A stretch of 64,000 nucleotides of DNA from contig NZ_UIHB01000004.1 of assembly GCF_900476395.1 (NCBI RefSeq), positions 368,400-432,399 of the forward strand. The letters run 5' to 3'. Under the pieces are notes generated by a model that saw only the letters and a program-made list of their open reading frames with translations, had not been told where the DNA came from and did no database searches. Below are positions 19,010 through 28,224 of this stretch, one piece after another. Numbering within the stretch: position 1 is the stretch's first letter; each line of letters begins with the position of its first letter. Source of the stretch: Xanthomonas euroxanthea. GTDB taxonomy: Bacteria > Pseudomonadota > Gammaproteobacteria > Xanthomonadales > Xanthomonadaceae. The position numbers and the translations under genes were made by a program.

Positions 19010-22000
19010 GTGACCTCGTCTGTTGTGTTGCTGCATCCGCGTGACCTGTGGTTCCGGCTGGTCGTTGCCCTGGGCGTCGCTGCGCCGTTGTCGGTGAGTG
19101 CGGCGACCGGGTTGTCGACCTCGTTTGAAGCCGGCCAGCCGTTGCCGGTGAGCGCGGCGGCGGGCGATGTGCAGATTGCCATCGGCACCGGTCCGGCCGC
19201 GCCGTATGCGGCCAAGCCGAACGCCGGCTACAGCGGTGCGCATGCCCTGCGGTACGACAGTCGTGGCGCAGGTGGGCGGCGCACCTTGTTGACCGGCGAG
19301 ATCCCGATCGGTGCCGATACCACGCTGTCCTGGCTGGTATTGCCCGAGAGCGTGGGTGGCGAGCATGTGGCATCGACCTATGTGTCGCTGGACCTGCTGC
19401 TGGACGACGGCACACGCGTGTCGGCCAGTGCTGCGCGGGATCAACATGGCGTCGCGCTCGGTGCGCGGGCGCAAGGCGAGTCGAAGACGCTGTATCCGCA
19501 GCAATGGGCGCGCAAGGCGGTGCGGCTGGGTGACGTGGCCGGTCTGCGTGGGCGCCATGTGCGTGCGATCGAGCTGGAAGTTGCACCGCCGGCAGGCGCG
19601 CCCGGTGCCGGCTGGATCGACGATATCGCCATTGCCGAGGTACCGCTCACGCCGGCAACGCGTCCGTCGGATTGGGTGCTGACCACACGCGGCACGCAGT
19701 CCAATGGCACGTTCTCGCGCGGCAACAATTTCCCGGCAACAGCGGTGCCGCATGGCTTCAACTTCTGGACGCCGGTGACCGATGCGGGCGCGCTGACCTG
19801 GCTGTATCGCTGGAACGAACACAACGATGCGGACAATCGCCCGCGCCTGCAGGCGTTGTCGCTCAGCCATCAGCCCAGCCCGTGGATGGGCGACCGCCAG
19901 ACCTTTCAGGTGATGCCGTCGCTGGCGGCCGGCGTGCCGCCAGCCGATCGTCGACAGCGTGCGCTGGCGTTTTCGCATGCCAATGAAACCGCCCGCCCCT
20001 ATCGCTACGCAGTGCAGCTGGACAACGGGATCCAGGCCGAGATCGCGCCGACCGACCATGCCGCGTTGTTCCGCTTTCGCTTTCCGGCGCAGGGCGATGC
20101 CAATCTGGTGTTCGACAATGTGGACGCGCGCGGCGGGCTGCGGCTGGATGCGGCGACACAGACACTCTCCGGCTATACCGATGTACGTAGCGGGCTGTCG
20201 ACCGGCGCCACGCGCATGTATGTCCATGCCAGCTTCGATACGCCGTGGGAAACCAGCGGCCTGAGCGACACCGGCCGGCCCACCGGCTGGATCAAGTTCG
20301 ATCCAGGCAGCACCCGGCAGGTGCAGATGCGCATTGCCACCTCGCTGATCTCGCTCGAGCAGGCCAGGCACAACCTGGCACTGGAAATCGCACCACAGAC
20401 AACATTCGAGCAGGTCGCCGCGCGGGCGCAGCAAGCCTGGGATGCGGTGCTGGGACGCCTGGAGGTGCCCGACGCCACCGCCGACCAGAAGACCACGCTG
20501 TATTCCAACCTGTACCGGCTGCACCTGTATCCCAACTCCGGCCATGAGAACGTCGGCAGCGCCAGCGCACCGGACTGGCGTTACGCCAGCCAGAGCAGCT
20601 GGTCGGACGACAACATCGATGGCAGCGCGGTGCGCAGCTTTGCGCCGATCCGCGATGGCCGGGTCTATGTCAACAACGGCTTGTGGGACACCTTTCGCAC
20701 CGCGTGGCCGGCGTACGCCTTGTTCGCGCCCGACGATGCCGGTGCGCTGGTGCAAGGCTTTCTGGAGCAATCGCGCGCGGGCGGCTGGGTGGCGCGCTGG
20801 TCGTCGCCCGGGTATGCCGATCTGATGGTCGGCACCAGTTCCGACGTGGCCTTTGCCGATGCCTGGCGCAAGGGCGTGCAGGGCTTCGATCCGCTCGAGG
20901 CGTATGTTGCCGCACGCAAGAACGCCACCGTGGTGGCGCCCGACAGGCATGTCGGCCGCAAGGGCATGGCCCGTTCGACCTTTCGCGGTTATGCCGATAC
21001 CGACACGCACGAAGGCATGTCGTGGTCGATGGAGGGCGCGCTCAACGATTTCGGTATCGCCAACATGGCCGAGGCGCTGGCCGGGCAGGCAAAGACGGCC
21101 ACGGCGCGCGAGCGTTACACGACCGAGGCGGTATATTTTCGTCAGCGCGCGGCGGGCTATTCGGCGTTGTTCAATCCGGCGATCGGTTTTTTCCAGGGCC
21201 GCACACCGGACGGCCATTGGCGCGTGGACGCGGCACGGTACGACCCGCGCGTGTGGGGCCACGATTACACCGAGTCCAGCGGCTGGACGTTTGCATTCAC
21301 CGCACCGCACGACGGTGAAGGCCTGGCGGCGTTGTATGGAGGACGCGCGGGCCTGGCAGCGAAACTGGATACGTTCTTTGCCACCCCCGAGACCGCCGAG
21401 GCCAGGTTCGCCGGCTCCTACGGCACCACCATTCACGAGATGACCGAAGCGCGCGATGTGCGGATGGGCATGTATGCGCACAGCAACCAGACCGCGCACC
21501 ATATCCCGTGGATGTATCTGTACGCCGGGCAGCCGTGGAAGACGCAACGCATCACCCGCGAGATCCTGGCACGCCTGTACCTGGGCAGCGAGATCGGCCA
21601 GGGCTATCCCGGTGATGAGGACAACGGCGAAATGTCGGCGTGGTATCTGTTCGCGGCACTGGGCCTGTATCCGTTGCGCATGGGCACGCCGGAATACGTG
21701 ATCGGCTCACCGCTGTTCAAGCATGCCAGCGTGCGGTTGCCCGATGGCGGGACGCTGACGGTCAATGCGCCGCAGAATTCGCCGCAGAACGTGTACGTGC
21801 AATCGCTCAAGGTCAACGGAAAGCCCTGGCGCAAGACCTGGTTGCCGCATGCGGACATCGCCAGGGGCGCGACGCTGGACTTCGTGATGGGGCCTGCACC
21901 CTCGCGCTGGGGCACCGGGCCGAACGATGCGCCACCGTCGCTGACCGCTGCGGGCAAGCGCCCTGCCCCGTTACGTGATGTGCTCGGAGACACGGCGCGC

Positions 22001-22372
22001 ATCACGCTGGCCGATGGTGGCGAGGTCGCTGCCCTGCATGACGACGATGCGGGAACCGTCGCTGCAGTTGCATCGACATCGACGCTGACGCTCAGTGGCA
22101 TGGCGCGCGGCACGCCCACGCTCTACACACTGACCAACGGCAACGCGGCCATTGCGGCCAGTGGCTGGACGTTGGAAGCGCGTACGGCCGATGGTGCGTG
22201 GACGGTGGTCGATCAGCGCCGTGAGGAAGCGTTCGACTGGCCGTTGCAGACGCGGCCGTTTCGTATTGCCACACCTGGTGCGTATACCGACTATCGGCTG
22301 CGATTCAGTGCGCCTGCGAAAGTGCAGCTGGCGGAGATCGAGTTGCTGGGAGCGGAACCTGCGGTGCGTTGA
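19010..22372 (+). CDS. Secreted GH92 alpha-1,2-mannosidase-like glycoside hydrolase
   Basis: A 1120-residue exported enzyme of family GH92, which removes alpha-linked mannose with calcium. GTG at 19010 is preferred because AAGGAGA lies 9 bases upstream and a signal peptide follows (hydrophobic LVVALGVAAPLSVSA, cleavage before ATG). An N-terminal beta-rich domain of about 220 residues (residues 30-220) precedes the GH92 core. Core landmarks are RGNNFPATAVPHGFNFWTPV, NNGLWDTFRTAWPAYALF and the family signature GYPGDEDNGEMSAWYLF near residue 865. The last 150 residues look like a discoidin/F5-8-type beta-sandwich. Xanthomonas uses GH92 enzymes on plant N-glycans; this one stands alone here. Its substrate linkage is not shown by the sequence. 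Confidence 0.9.
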   Translation: MTSSVVLLHPRDLWFRLVVALGVAAPLSVSAATGLSTSFEAGQPLPVSAAAGDVQIAIGTGPAAPYAAKPNAGYSGAHALRYDSRGAGGRRTLLTGEIPIGADTTLSWLVLPESVGGEHVASTYVSLDLLLDDGTRVSASAARDQHGVALGARAQGESKTLYPQQWARKAVRLGDVAGLRGRHVRAIELEVAPPAGAPGAGWIDDIAIAEVPLTPATRPSDWVLTTRGTQSNGTFSRGNNFPATAVPHGFNFWTPVTDAGALTWLYRWNEHNDADNRPRLQALSLSHQPSPWMGDRQTFQVMPSLAAGVPPADRRQRALAFSHANETARPYRYAVQLDNGIQAEIAPTDHAALFRFRFPAQGDANLVFDNVDARGGLRLDAATQTLSGYTDVRSGLSTGATRMYVHASFDTPWETSGLSDTGRPTGWIKFDPGSTRQVQMRIATSLISLEQARHNLALEIAPQTTFEQVAARAQQAWDAVLGRLEVPDATADQKTTLYSNLYRLHLYPNSGHENVGSASAPDWRYASQSSWSDDNIDGSAVRSFAPIRDGRVYVNNGLWDTFRTAWPAYALFAPDDAGALVQGFLEQSRAGGWVARWSSPGYADLMVGTSSDVAFADAWRKGVQGFDPLEAYVAARKNATVVAPDRHVGRKGMARSTFRGYADTDTHEGMSWSMEGALNDFGIANMAEALAGQAKTATARERYTTEAVYFRQRAAGYSALFNPAIGFFQGRTPDGHWRVDAARYDPRVWGHDYTESSGWTFAFTAPHDGEGLAALYGGRAGLAAKLDTFFATPETAEARFAGSYGTTIHEMTEARDVRMGMYAHSNQTAHHIPWMYLYAGQPWKTQRITREILARLYLGSEIGQGYPGDEDNGEMSAWYLFAALGLYPLRMGTPEYVIGSPLFKHASVRLPDGGTLTVNAPQNSPQNVYVQSLKVNGKPWRKTWLPHADIARGATLDFVMGPAPSRWGTGPNDAPPSLTAAGKRPAPLRDVLGDTARITLADGGEVAALHDDDAGTVAAVASTSTLTLSGMARGTPTLYTLTNGNAAIAASGWTLEARTADGAWTVVDQRREEAFDWPLQTRPFRIATPGAYTDYRLRFSAPAKVQLAEIELLGAEPAVR

Positions 22373-22693
22373 GGCGCCGGTCTCGCAGCGCTGATTGTGC
22401 TGCTTTCTGCAGGCAGGCGACTGCAGGATGCAGGCACCCGCTCAGCGGTCGGCAGATTTGCACGAGGGATGCGGGAGCGAGGTCACACTGCAATGTCAGC
22501 AGCGCTGGTGAGCCTAACCCCCACCCACCCCCCGCTCCGCGCGCCGGCCCGCGCTTGCGGCGCGGGCGCTTCAAGGCACGCGTGCCAGTGGCGCGCAAGC
22601 AGTGCCTTGTCGCCCCGATGGGAGAGGGGCGTTGGCGCGGCACGTGGGGTGCCGCTAACGGATCGGTCTTTGATGTTTCCCGGTGGGGGGATC
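22373..22693. other. Intergenic region between convergent GH92 and maeB
   Basis: About 320 bp without a gene. It contains a C-rich stretch (ACCCCCACCCACCCCCCGC), a GC-rich self-complementary region near 22545-22575, and a small hairpin GCGGCAC/GTGCCGC around 22640-22658. None has a clear T-run, so none can be called a terminator with confidence. Confidence 0.5.
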
Positions 22694-25003
22694 TCAATCG
22701 CTATTTTTTTCGCTGGCGGTCTTCTCGGCATCGCGCTGCCGGCGGATCTGCGCATCCACCGCCGCGATCGCGGTCATGTTCATCACCCGGCGCGAGGTGG
22801 CGCTGGTGGTGAGGATGTGCACCGGCTTGGAGATGCCCATCAGGATCGGGCCGATCGCCACGCCGTCGGTGAACACGCGTACCAGGTTGTAGGCGATGTT
22901 GGCCGCTTCGAGGTTCGGCAGCACGAACAGGTTGGCGCGGCCCTTGAGCGTGCTGTTGGGCATGATCTGCTTGCGCAGTGCTTCGTCCCAGGCGGTGTCG
23001 CCCTGCATTTCGCCATCGATGTTGAGCTCGGGCTTGCGCTTGAGCAGGGCCTCGCGCACCTGGCGCATCTTCAGCGCATCGCGCGAGTCGTGGCTGCCGA
23101 AGTTGGAGTGCGACAGCAGCGCGATGTTGGGTTCGATGCCGAACAATTTCAGGCGGTACGCGGCCTGCAGCGTCGCTTCGACCACCTGCTCCACGGTCGG
23201 GTCTTCCTGCACATGCGTGTCCAGGAAGAAGAACACGCCCAGCTGGTTGATCACGCCGGTCATCGCCGAGGTGGAGCTCACCCGCGGTTCCAGCGGAATC
23301 ACGCTGCGTGCGTAGCCCAGCTTCTTGTGGAAGCGGCCGACCACGCCGGACAGCATCGCATCGGCTTCGCCACGCGCCACCATCACCGCGGCGATCAGGG
23401 TCGGACGCGAGCGCATGAGCTCCTTGGCGGCAGTGACGGTCACGCCGCGACGCTCGGTGAGCGCGTGGTAGTACTGCCAGTATTCGTTGAAGCGGGGATC
23501 GTCGAGGATGTTGGTGATCTCGAAATCCACACCGGCGGTCAGGCGCAGGCCCATGCGTTCGATACGCGCTTCGATCACGTCCGGGCGGCCGATCAGGATC
23601 GGGAAGGCCAGGCCTTCGTCGACCACGTTCTGCACCGCGCGCAGCACCACTTCCTCTTCGCCTTCGGCATACACCACGCGCTGCTTGTCGGCGCGCGCAC
23701 GGTCGTAGACCGGCTTCATCATCAGGCTGGTGCGGTAGACGAACTGGCCGAGCTTGTCGCGGTAGGCCTCCATGTCGGCGATCGGGCGCGTGGCCACGCC
23801 CGAATCCATCGCCGCCTGCGCAACGGCGGACGACAGCTCCACCAGCAGGCGCGGGTCCAGCGGACGCGGAATCAGGTATTCCGGGCCGAAACTCGGGGTT
23901 TCGCCGCCGTAGGCCGCGCCCAGGTCGGAGGCCTCGCGCCGTGCCATCGCCGCGATCGCCTTGACGCAGGCGATCTTCATTTCTTCGTTGATGCCGGTGG
24001 CGCCCACGTCCAGCGCACCGCGGAACAGGTACGGGAAGCACAGCACGTTATTGATCTGGTTCGGGTAGTCCGAGCGGCCGGTGCCGATGATGCAGTCCGG
24101 GCGCACCGCCTTGGCCGCTTCCGGGGTGATTTCCGGGTTGGGATTGGCCAGCGCGAAGATCACCGGCTGGCGCGCCATCGTGGCGACCATTTCCGGCTTG
24201 AGGATGCCGGCCGCCGACAGGCCCAGGAAGATGTCCGCGCCCTCGACGATCTCGGCCAGGGTGCGCTTGTCGGTGTCGCGCGCGTAGCGCTGCTTGTCCG
24301 GGTCCAGGTCGGTGCGGCCGGTGTGGATCACGCCATCGCGGTCCAGCGCCAGGATGTTCTCCGGCTTCAGGCCCAGAGAGACCAGCATGTTGACGCAGGA
24401 GATGCCGGCCGCGCCCATGCCGGTGGTGGCCAGCTTGACCTCTTCGATCTTCTTGCCGGTGACTACCAGCGCGTTGAGCACGGCGGCGCCGACGATGATC
24501 GCGGTGCCGTGCTGGTCGTCATGGAACACCGGGATGTTCATGCGCTCGCGCAGCTTGCGCTCGACGATGAAGCACTCCGGCGCCTTGATGTCTTCCAGGT
24601 TGATGCCGCCGAAGGTCGGCTCCAGACTGGCGATGATGTCGACCAGCTTGTCCGGGTCGTTCTCGTTGATCTCGATGTCGAACACGTCGATGCCGGCGAA
24701 CTTCTGGAACAGCACGCCCTTGCCTTCCATCACCGGCTTGGACGCCAGCGGGCCGATGTTGCCCAGGCCCAGCACCGCGGTGCCGTTGGTGATCACCGCC
24801 ACCAGATTGCCGCGCGCGGTCAGCTCGCTGGCCTGGGTGGGTTCTTCGACGATCGCCTCGCAGGCGAAGGCCACGCCCGGCGAATACGCCAGCGACAGGT
24901 CGCGCTGGGTCAGCATCGGCTTGGTCGCGGTGACCTTGATCTTGCCGGCCGGCTGCTGGCGGTGGTAGTCGAGGGCGGCCTGTTTGAAGTCGTCGTTGGA
25001 CAT
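22694..25003 (-). CDS. maeB: NADP-dependent malic enzyme fused to phosphotransacetylase-like domain
   Basis: A 769-residue MaeB-type enzyme that oxidatively decarboxylates malate to pyruvate. Residues 1-430 are the malic enzyme catalytic and NAD(P)-binding domains ([52 protein letters not shown]). Residues about 440-769 are a phosphotransacetylase-like domain, which in this family is regulatory, responding to acetyl-CoA and similar effectors. The start is [20 protein letters not shown]; the longer frame to 25117 is not family-like. It lies downstream of dctA on the same strand, so C4-dicarboxylate import and malate use are neighbours. A strong hairpin between them suggests separate transcription. 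Confidence 0.95.
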   Translation of the reverse strand: MSNDDFKQAALDYHRQQPAGKIKVTATKPMLTQRDLSLAYSPGVAFACEAIVEEPTQASELTARGNLVAVITNGTAVLGLGNIGPLASKPVMEGKGVLFQKFAGIDVFDIEINENDPDKLVDIIASLEPTFGGINLEDIKAPECFIVERKLRERMNIPVFHDDQHGTAIIVGAAVLNALVVTGKKIEEVKLATTGMGAAGISCVNMLVSLGLKPENILALDRDGVIHTGRTDLDPDKQRYARDTDKRTLAEIVEGADIFLGLSAAGILKPEMVATMARQPVIFALANPNPEITPEAAKAVRPDCIIGTGRSDYPNQINNVLCFPYLFRGALDVGATGINEEMKIACVKAIAAMARREASDLGAAYGGETPSFGPEYLIPRPLDPRLLVELSSAVAQAAMDSGVATRPIADMEAYRDKLGQFVYRTSLMMKPVYDRARADKQRVVYAEGEEEVVLRAVQNVVDEGLAFPILIGRPDVIEARIERMGLRLTAGVDFEITNILDDPRFNEYWQYYHALTERRGVTVTAAKELMRSRPTLIAAVMVARGEADAMLSGVVGRFHKKLGYARSVIPLEPRVSSTSAMTGVINQLGVFFFLDTHVQEDPTVEQVVEATLQAAYRLKLFGIEPNIALLSHSNFGSHDSRDALKMRQVREALLKRKPELNIDGEMQGDTAWDEALRKQIMPNSTLKGRANLFVLPNLEAANIAYNLVRVFTDGVAIGPILMGISKPVHILTTSATSRRVMNMTAIAAVDAQIRRQRDAEKTASEKNSD

Positions 25004-25148
25004 CGGCGTTGTGGGTCTCGAAGGCGCAGGAGGGCTGAATTCTACCCCCCTGCCTGAACATGGGCCTGTCGCGCAGCTGTCGCGGCGGCAGGAAGATCGC
25101 ATGCCACAACGCGGCATGCATTGCGGCCAGTGCTGGCTGGATGTGGAA

Positions 25149-25193
25149 ACGGCCCTGCATCCCGCCGGCAGCGCCGACGGAATGCAGGGCCGT
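25149..25193 (-). terminator. Hairpin terminator downstream of dctA
   Basis: ACGGCCCTGCAT (25149-25160) and ATGCAGGGCCGT (25182-25193) form a perfect 12-bp stem, with a further GC-rich inner stem in the 21-base loop. It starts 9 bases after the dctA stop on the minus strand. The T-run after it is weak (GTTTCC), so it may be an imperfect intrinsic terminator. Confidence 0.7.
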
Positions 25194-25201
25194 AGGAAGC
25201 A

Positions 25202-26548
25202 TCAGCGCGCGCTGATCGGGGCGACGACGTCGGTCGAGGCCACCGGTGCCTGCAGCGGCGGCGAGCCGCCATCCAGCACCAGCTTGAGCTGATCGCGGTC
25301 CAGCGCATTTTCCCAGCGCGACACCACCACCGTGGCGACCGCGTTGCCGATGAAGTTGGTCAGCGAGCGGCACTCGCTCATGAAGCGGTCCACGCCCAGG
25401 ATCAGCGCCATGCCGGCCACCGGCACGTCCGGCACCACCGACAGCGTGGCGGCCAGGGTGATGAAGCCGGCGCCGGTCACGCCGGCCGCACCCTTGGAGC
25501 TGAGCATCGCCACCGCCAGCAGGGTGATCTGCTGGCCCAGGGTCAGGTCCACGTTGGTGGCCTGGGCGATGAACAAGGCGGCCAGGGTCATGTAGATGTT
25601 GGTGCCATCCAGATTGAACGAGTAGCCGGTCGGCACCACCAGGCCCACCACCGACTTCTCGCAGCCGGCCTTTTCCATCTTCTCCATCAGCGATGGCAGC
25701 GCCGACTCCGATGAAGAGGTGCCCAGCACCAGCAGCAACTCGGCCTTGAGATAGCGGATCAGCTTGAGCACCGAAAAGCCGCACAGACGGCAGACGATGC
25801 CCAGGATCACCAGCACGAAGAACAGCGAGGTCAGGTAAAACGAGCCCACCAGCCAGGCCAGGTTGACCAGCGATTCCACCCCGTACTTGCCGATGGTGAA
25901 GGCGATCGCACCGAATGCACCGATCGGCGCGGCCTTCATCAGCATGTGCACCAGGCGGAACACCGGCGCGGTCAGCGCTTCCAGGAAGCTCAGCACCGGC
26001 TGGCCACGCTCGCCGACCAGGGCCAGCGCGATCCCGAACAGCACCGCCACGAACAGCACCTGCAGGATGTTGCCATCGACGAACGCGCTGACCAGCGTGG
26101 CCGGGATGATGTCCATCAGGAAGCCGACCAGGCTCAGCTCGTGGGACTTCTGCACGTAGGTGTTGACCGCGCTCTGGTCCAGCTCGGCCGGGTTGATGTT
26201 CATGCCGGCGCCGGGCTGCACCACGTGCGCCACGATCATGCCCACGATCAACGCCAGCGTGGAGAAGAACAGGAAGTAGGTCATCGACTTGGCGAAGACC
26301 CGGCCCACCGTCTTGAGGTGGGTCATACCGGCGATGCCGGTGACGATGGTCAGGAAGATCACCGGGGCGATGATCATCTTCACCAGCTTGATGAAGGCAT
26401 CGCCCAGCGGCTTGAGGCTTTCGGCGAAGGCCGGCTCGAAGTGGCCCAGCAGGGCACCCAGGACGATCGCCACCACCACCTGGAAATACAGCTGACGGTA
26501 AAAGGGGACGGGCGCCGGCAAGGGGCCGGCAGGCTTGCTGATGTGCAT
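25202..26548 (-). CDS. dctA: C4-dicarboxylate/cation symporter DctA
   Basis: A 448-residue inner-membrane transporter of the DAACS (sodium or proton:dicarboxylate) family, importing succinate, fumarate and malate. Family signatures are the serine-rich re-entrant loop [17 protein letters not shown] and the motif [17 protein letters not shown], plus [20 protein letters not shown]. There are eight or so membrane helices. The start [20 protein letters not shown] was chosen because a CGGAG site lies 7 bases upstream; the longer frame adds 14 residues. The divergent neighbour is an OprP-type porin, and a malic enzyme and a sensor kinase flank the pair. Confidence 0.95.
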   Translation of the reverse strand: MHISKPAGPLPAPVPFYRQLYFQVVVAIVLGALLGHFEPAFAESLKPLGDAFIKLVKMIIAPVIFLTIVTGIAGMTHLKTVGRVFAKSMTYFLFFSTLALIVGMIVAHVVQPGAGMNINPAELDQSAVNTYVQKSHELSLVGFLMDIIPATLVSAFVDGNILQVLFVAVLFGIALALVGERGQPVLSFLEALTAPVFRLVHMLMKAAPIGAFGAIAFTIGKYGVESLVNLAWLVGSFYLTSLFFVLVILGIVCRLCGFSVLKLIRYLKAELLLVLGTSSSESALPSLMEKMEKAGCEKSVVGLVVPTGYSFNLDGTNIYMTLAALFIAQATNVDLTLGQQITLLAVAMLSSKGAAGVTGAGFITLAATLSVVPDVPVAGMALILGVDRFMSECRSLTNFIGNAVATVVVSRWENALDRDQLKLVLDGGSPPLQAPVASTDVVAPISAR

Positions 26549-26834
26549 GACACCACTCCGAGGGAACATAGAGGGGGCCTGAGCAGGCACCCGGTGCGGG
26601 CATTCTGGCCGTACGTCGCAGCCCGGGCCGATAGCCCATTGGTACTACGCACTGTCGCCGCGCTGAACGTCGCCTTACACTTCAGCGGCGTCGCCACCGG
26701 CCGTTAATTCCATTTAACGCAGACACCGATTGTTGTGTCGTTGGCCGTCCGGAACCTGCGCGCTTGCTGAAGCTGTTCAGTGCGACCGCCATGGCAGGAC
26801 GCCCGGCCCTTTCTCCTTGCCGAAGACCACACCT

Positions 26835-28007
26835 ATGCGCCTCAATCCGCTCGTTCTCGCGTTGGCCATCGCCGCCGCGCCCGCAGCCGCCAATGCGGCC
26901 ACCTCGCTGGAAAACTGGCCCACCAAGTACACCTTCGGCGATGGCACCGAGCTCGGCCTGACCGGCAACTACGCCTACGACGACAACAACTTCTCCGGCG
27001 ACGACCGCCTGGAAGACCGCACCGACTTCCGCCGCAAGGAGTTCGGCGCCACCCTCAGGAAGAAGGGCGTCTACGACGCCATGGTGTATTTCGACTTCGA
27101 AGCCAAGCTGTGGCTGGACGTGTTCTTCCGCGTCGAGACCAAGGCCGTGTTCGGCCAGGATTACGGTCGCGTGCGGCTGGGCTACATGAAGGTGCCGGTG
27201 GGCCTGGAAGCGGTGCAGAGCTCGCGTGCGGGCAGCTTCATGGAACTGGGCCTGCCGGTCCAGGCGGTGTTCCAGGGCCGTCGTACCGGCGTGGAATGGA
27301 CGCTGGAGCGCCAGCAGTATCTGCTGCAGGCCGGCGCGTACGGCGGCAAGGATCTGCAGGGCGACAACCCGGGCACCACCCAGGCCGTGCATGCCGCCTG
27401 GACCCCGTTCAAGGCCGAAGGCAATGTGCTGCACCTGGGCCTGGCCGGCTCGGTGGAAAACCCGCGTGGCTTCAGCGACGGCCGCGGCGTGTCGTTCAGC
27501 CCGCGCGTGCGCCTGCGTGCCCGCCCGGAAGCCGGCCTGACCGACGTGCGCCTGATCGACACCGGCACCATTCTCGACGTGGACCACGTGATCCGCGCCG
27601 GCGTGGAAGCGGTGTGGATCCACGGCCCGTTCTCGCTGCAGAGCGAAGCGCTGCGCGCCGAGGTGGCACGTAACGACAACCAGCCGCATTACATCGCGCA
27701 GGGCCAGTACCTCTATGGCACCTGGACGCTGACCGGCGAGTCGCGCAGCTATGCCGGCGGCGTACCGGGCAACATCAAGCCGGCGCACGACTACGGCGCG
27801 GTCGAGCTGACCGCCCGCTACAGCCGCCTGGACCTGGAAGACAACCGCGTCAGCGGCGGCCGCCAGCACGACACCACCATCGGCGCCAACTGGTACCTCA
27901 CCAGCCACTTCAAGTTCCAGGCCAACTACAGCTGGGTGGATGCCACGCGCAACGGCGTGCATGAAACCCCGCACGTGATGGAGCTGCGCGCGCAGGTGCA
28001 GTTCTGA
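26835..28007 (+). CDS. OprO/OprP-type outer-membrane porin
   Basis: A 390-residue porin of the Porin_O_P family, with a signal peptide (MRLNPLVLALAIAAAPAAANA) and alternating beta-strand sequence ending in the C-terminal phenylalanine (RAQVQF) needed for outer-membrane assembly. The divergent dctA gene and following DctB-like kinase suggest that it passes dicarboxylates rather than phosphate; no sequence feature proves the substrate. A second porin of the same family lies at 41055-42248 beside a citrate symporter. A strong hairpin follows the gene. Confidence 0.88.
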   Translation: MRLNPLVLALAIAAAPAAANAATSLENWPTKYTFGDGTELGLTGNYAYDDNNFSGDDRLEDRTDFRRKEFGATLRKKGVYDAMVYFDFEAKLWLDVFFRVETKAVFGQDYGRVRLGYMKVPVGLEAVQSSRAGSFMELGLPVQAVFQGRRTGVEWTLERQQYLLQAGAYGGKDLQGDNPGTTQAVHAAWTPFKAEGNVLHLGLAGSVENPRGFSDGRGVSFSPRVRLRARPEAGLTDVRLIDTGTILDVDHVIRAGVEAVWIHGPFSLQSEALRAEVARNDNQPHYIAQGQYLYGTWTLTGESRSYAGGVPGNIKPAHDYGAVELTARYSRLDLEDNRVSGGRQHDTTIGANWYLTSHFKFQANYSWVDATRNGVHETPHVMELRAQVQF

Positions 28008-28100
28008 GCGTGATGGCGCACAGCTAACCCGGGCCTGGTCGGCCGCGCGCTGCCTTCGCTTCGACGCGCCAAGGCGGCAACCCACACCAGCGCACGTGCC

Positions 28101-28136
28101 CCTGCGGCCGCCTCCTTTCGGGGATGCGGCCGCAGG
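28101..28136 (+). terminator. Hairpin after the porin gene
   Basis: CCTGCGGCCGC (28101-28111) pairs perfectly with GCGGCCGCAGG (28126-28136) around a 14-base loop, and CGTTTGT follows. The position 93 bases after the porin stop and the stem strength suggest a terminator, though the T-run is short. Confidence 0.65.
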
Positions 28137-28224
28137 CGTTTGTGGCTGCGGCGGTGTCGGCGCCTGGCGCAGGCCCGGTGCCGATAGCTGCACGATGCAG
28201 CGGCGCACCGCCATACTTGTCGGC

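Noticed and set aside
18695..21547. Very long minus-strand frame upstream of the zinc-finger gene
   Set aside because: It is antisense to the GH92 gene and has Arg/His/Gly-rich composition typical of GC-skewed shadow frames; only the last 65 codons are a real gene.
22545..22575. GC-rich hairpin in the GH92-maeB gap as a terminator
   Set aside because: Self-complementary, but with no T-run in either direction.
22397..25057. Long plus-strand frame opposite maeB
   Set aside because: Antisense shadow with composition (many His/Arg/Gly) unlike real proteins; MaeB on the minus strand is well supported.
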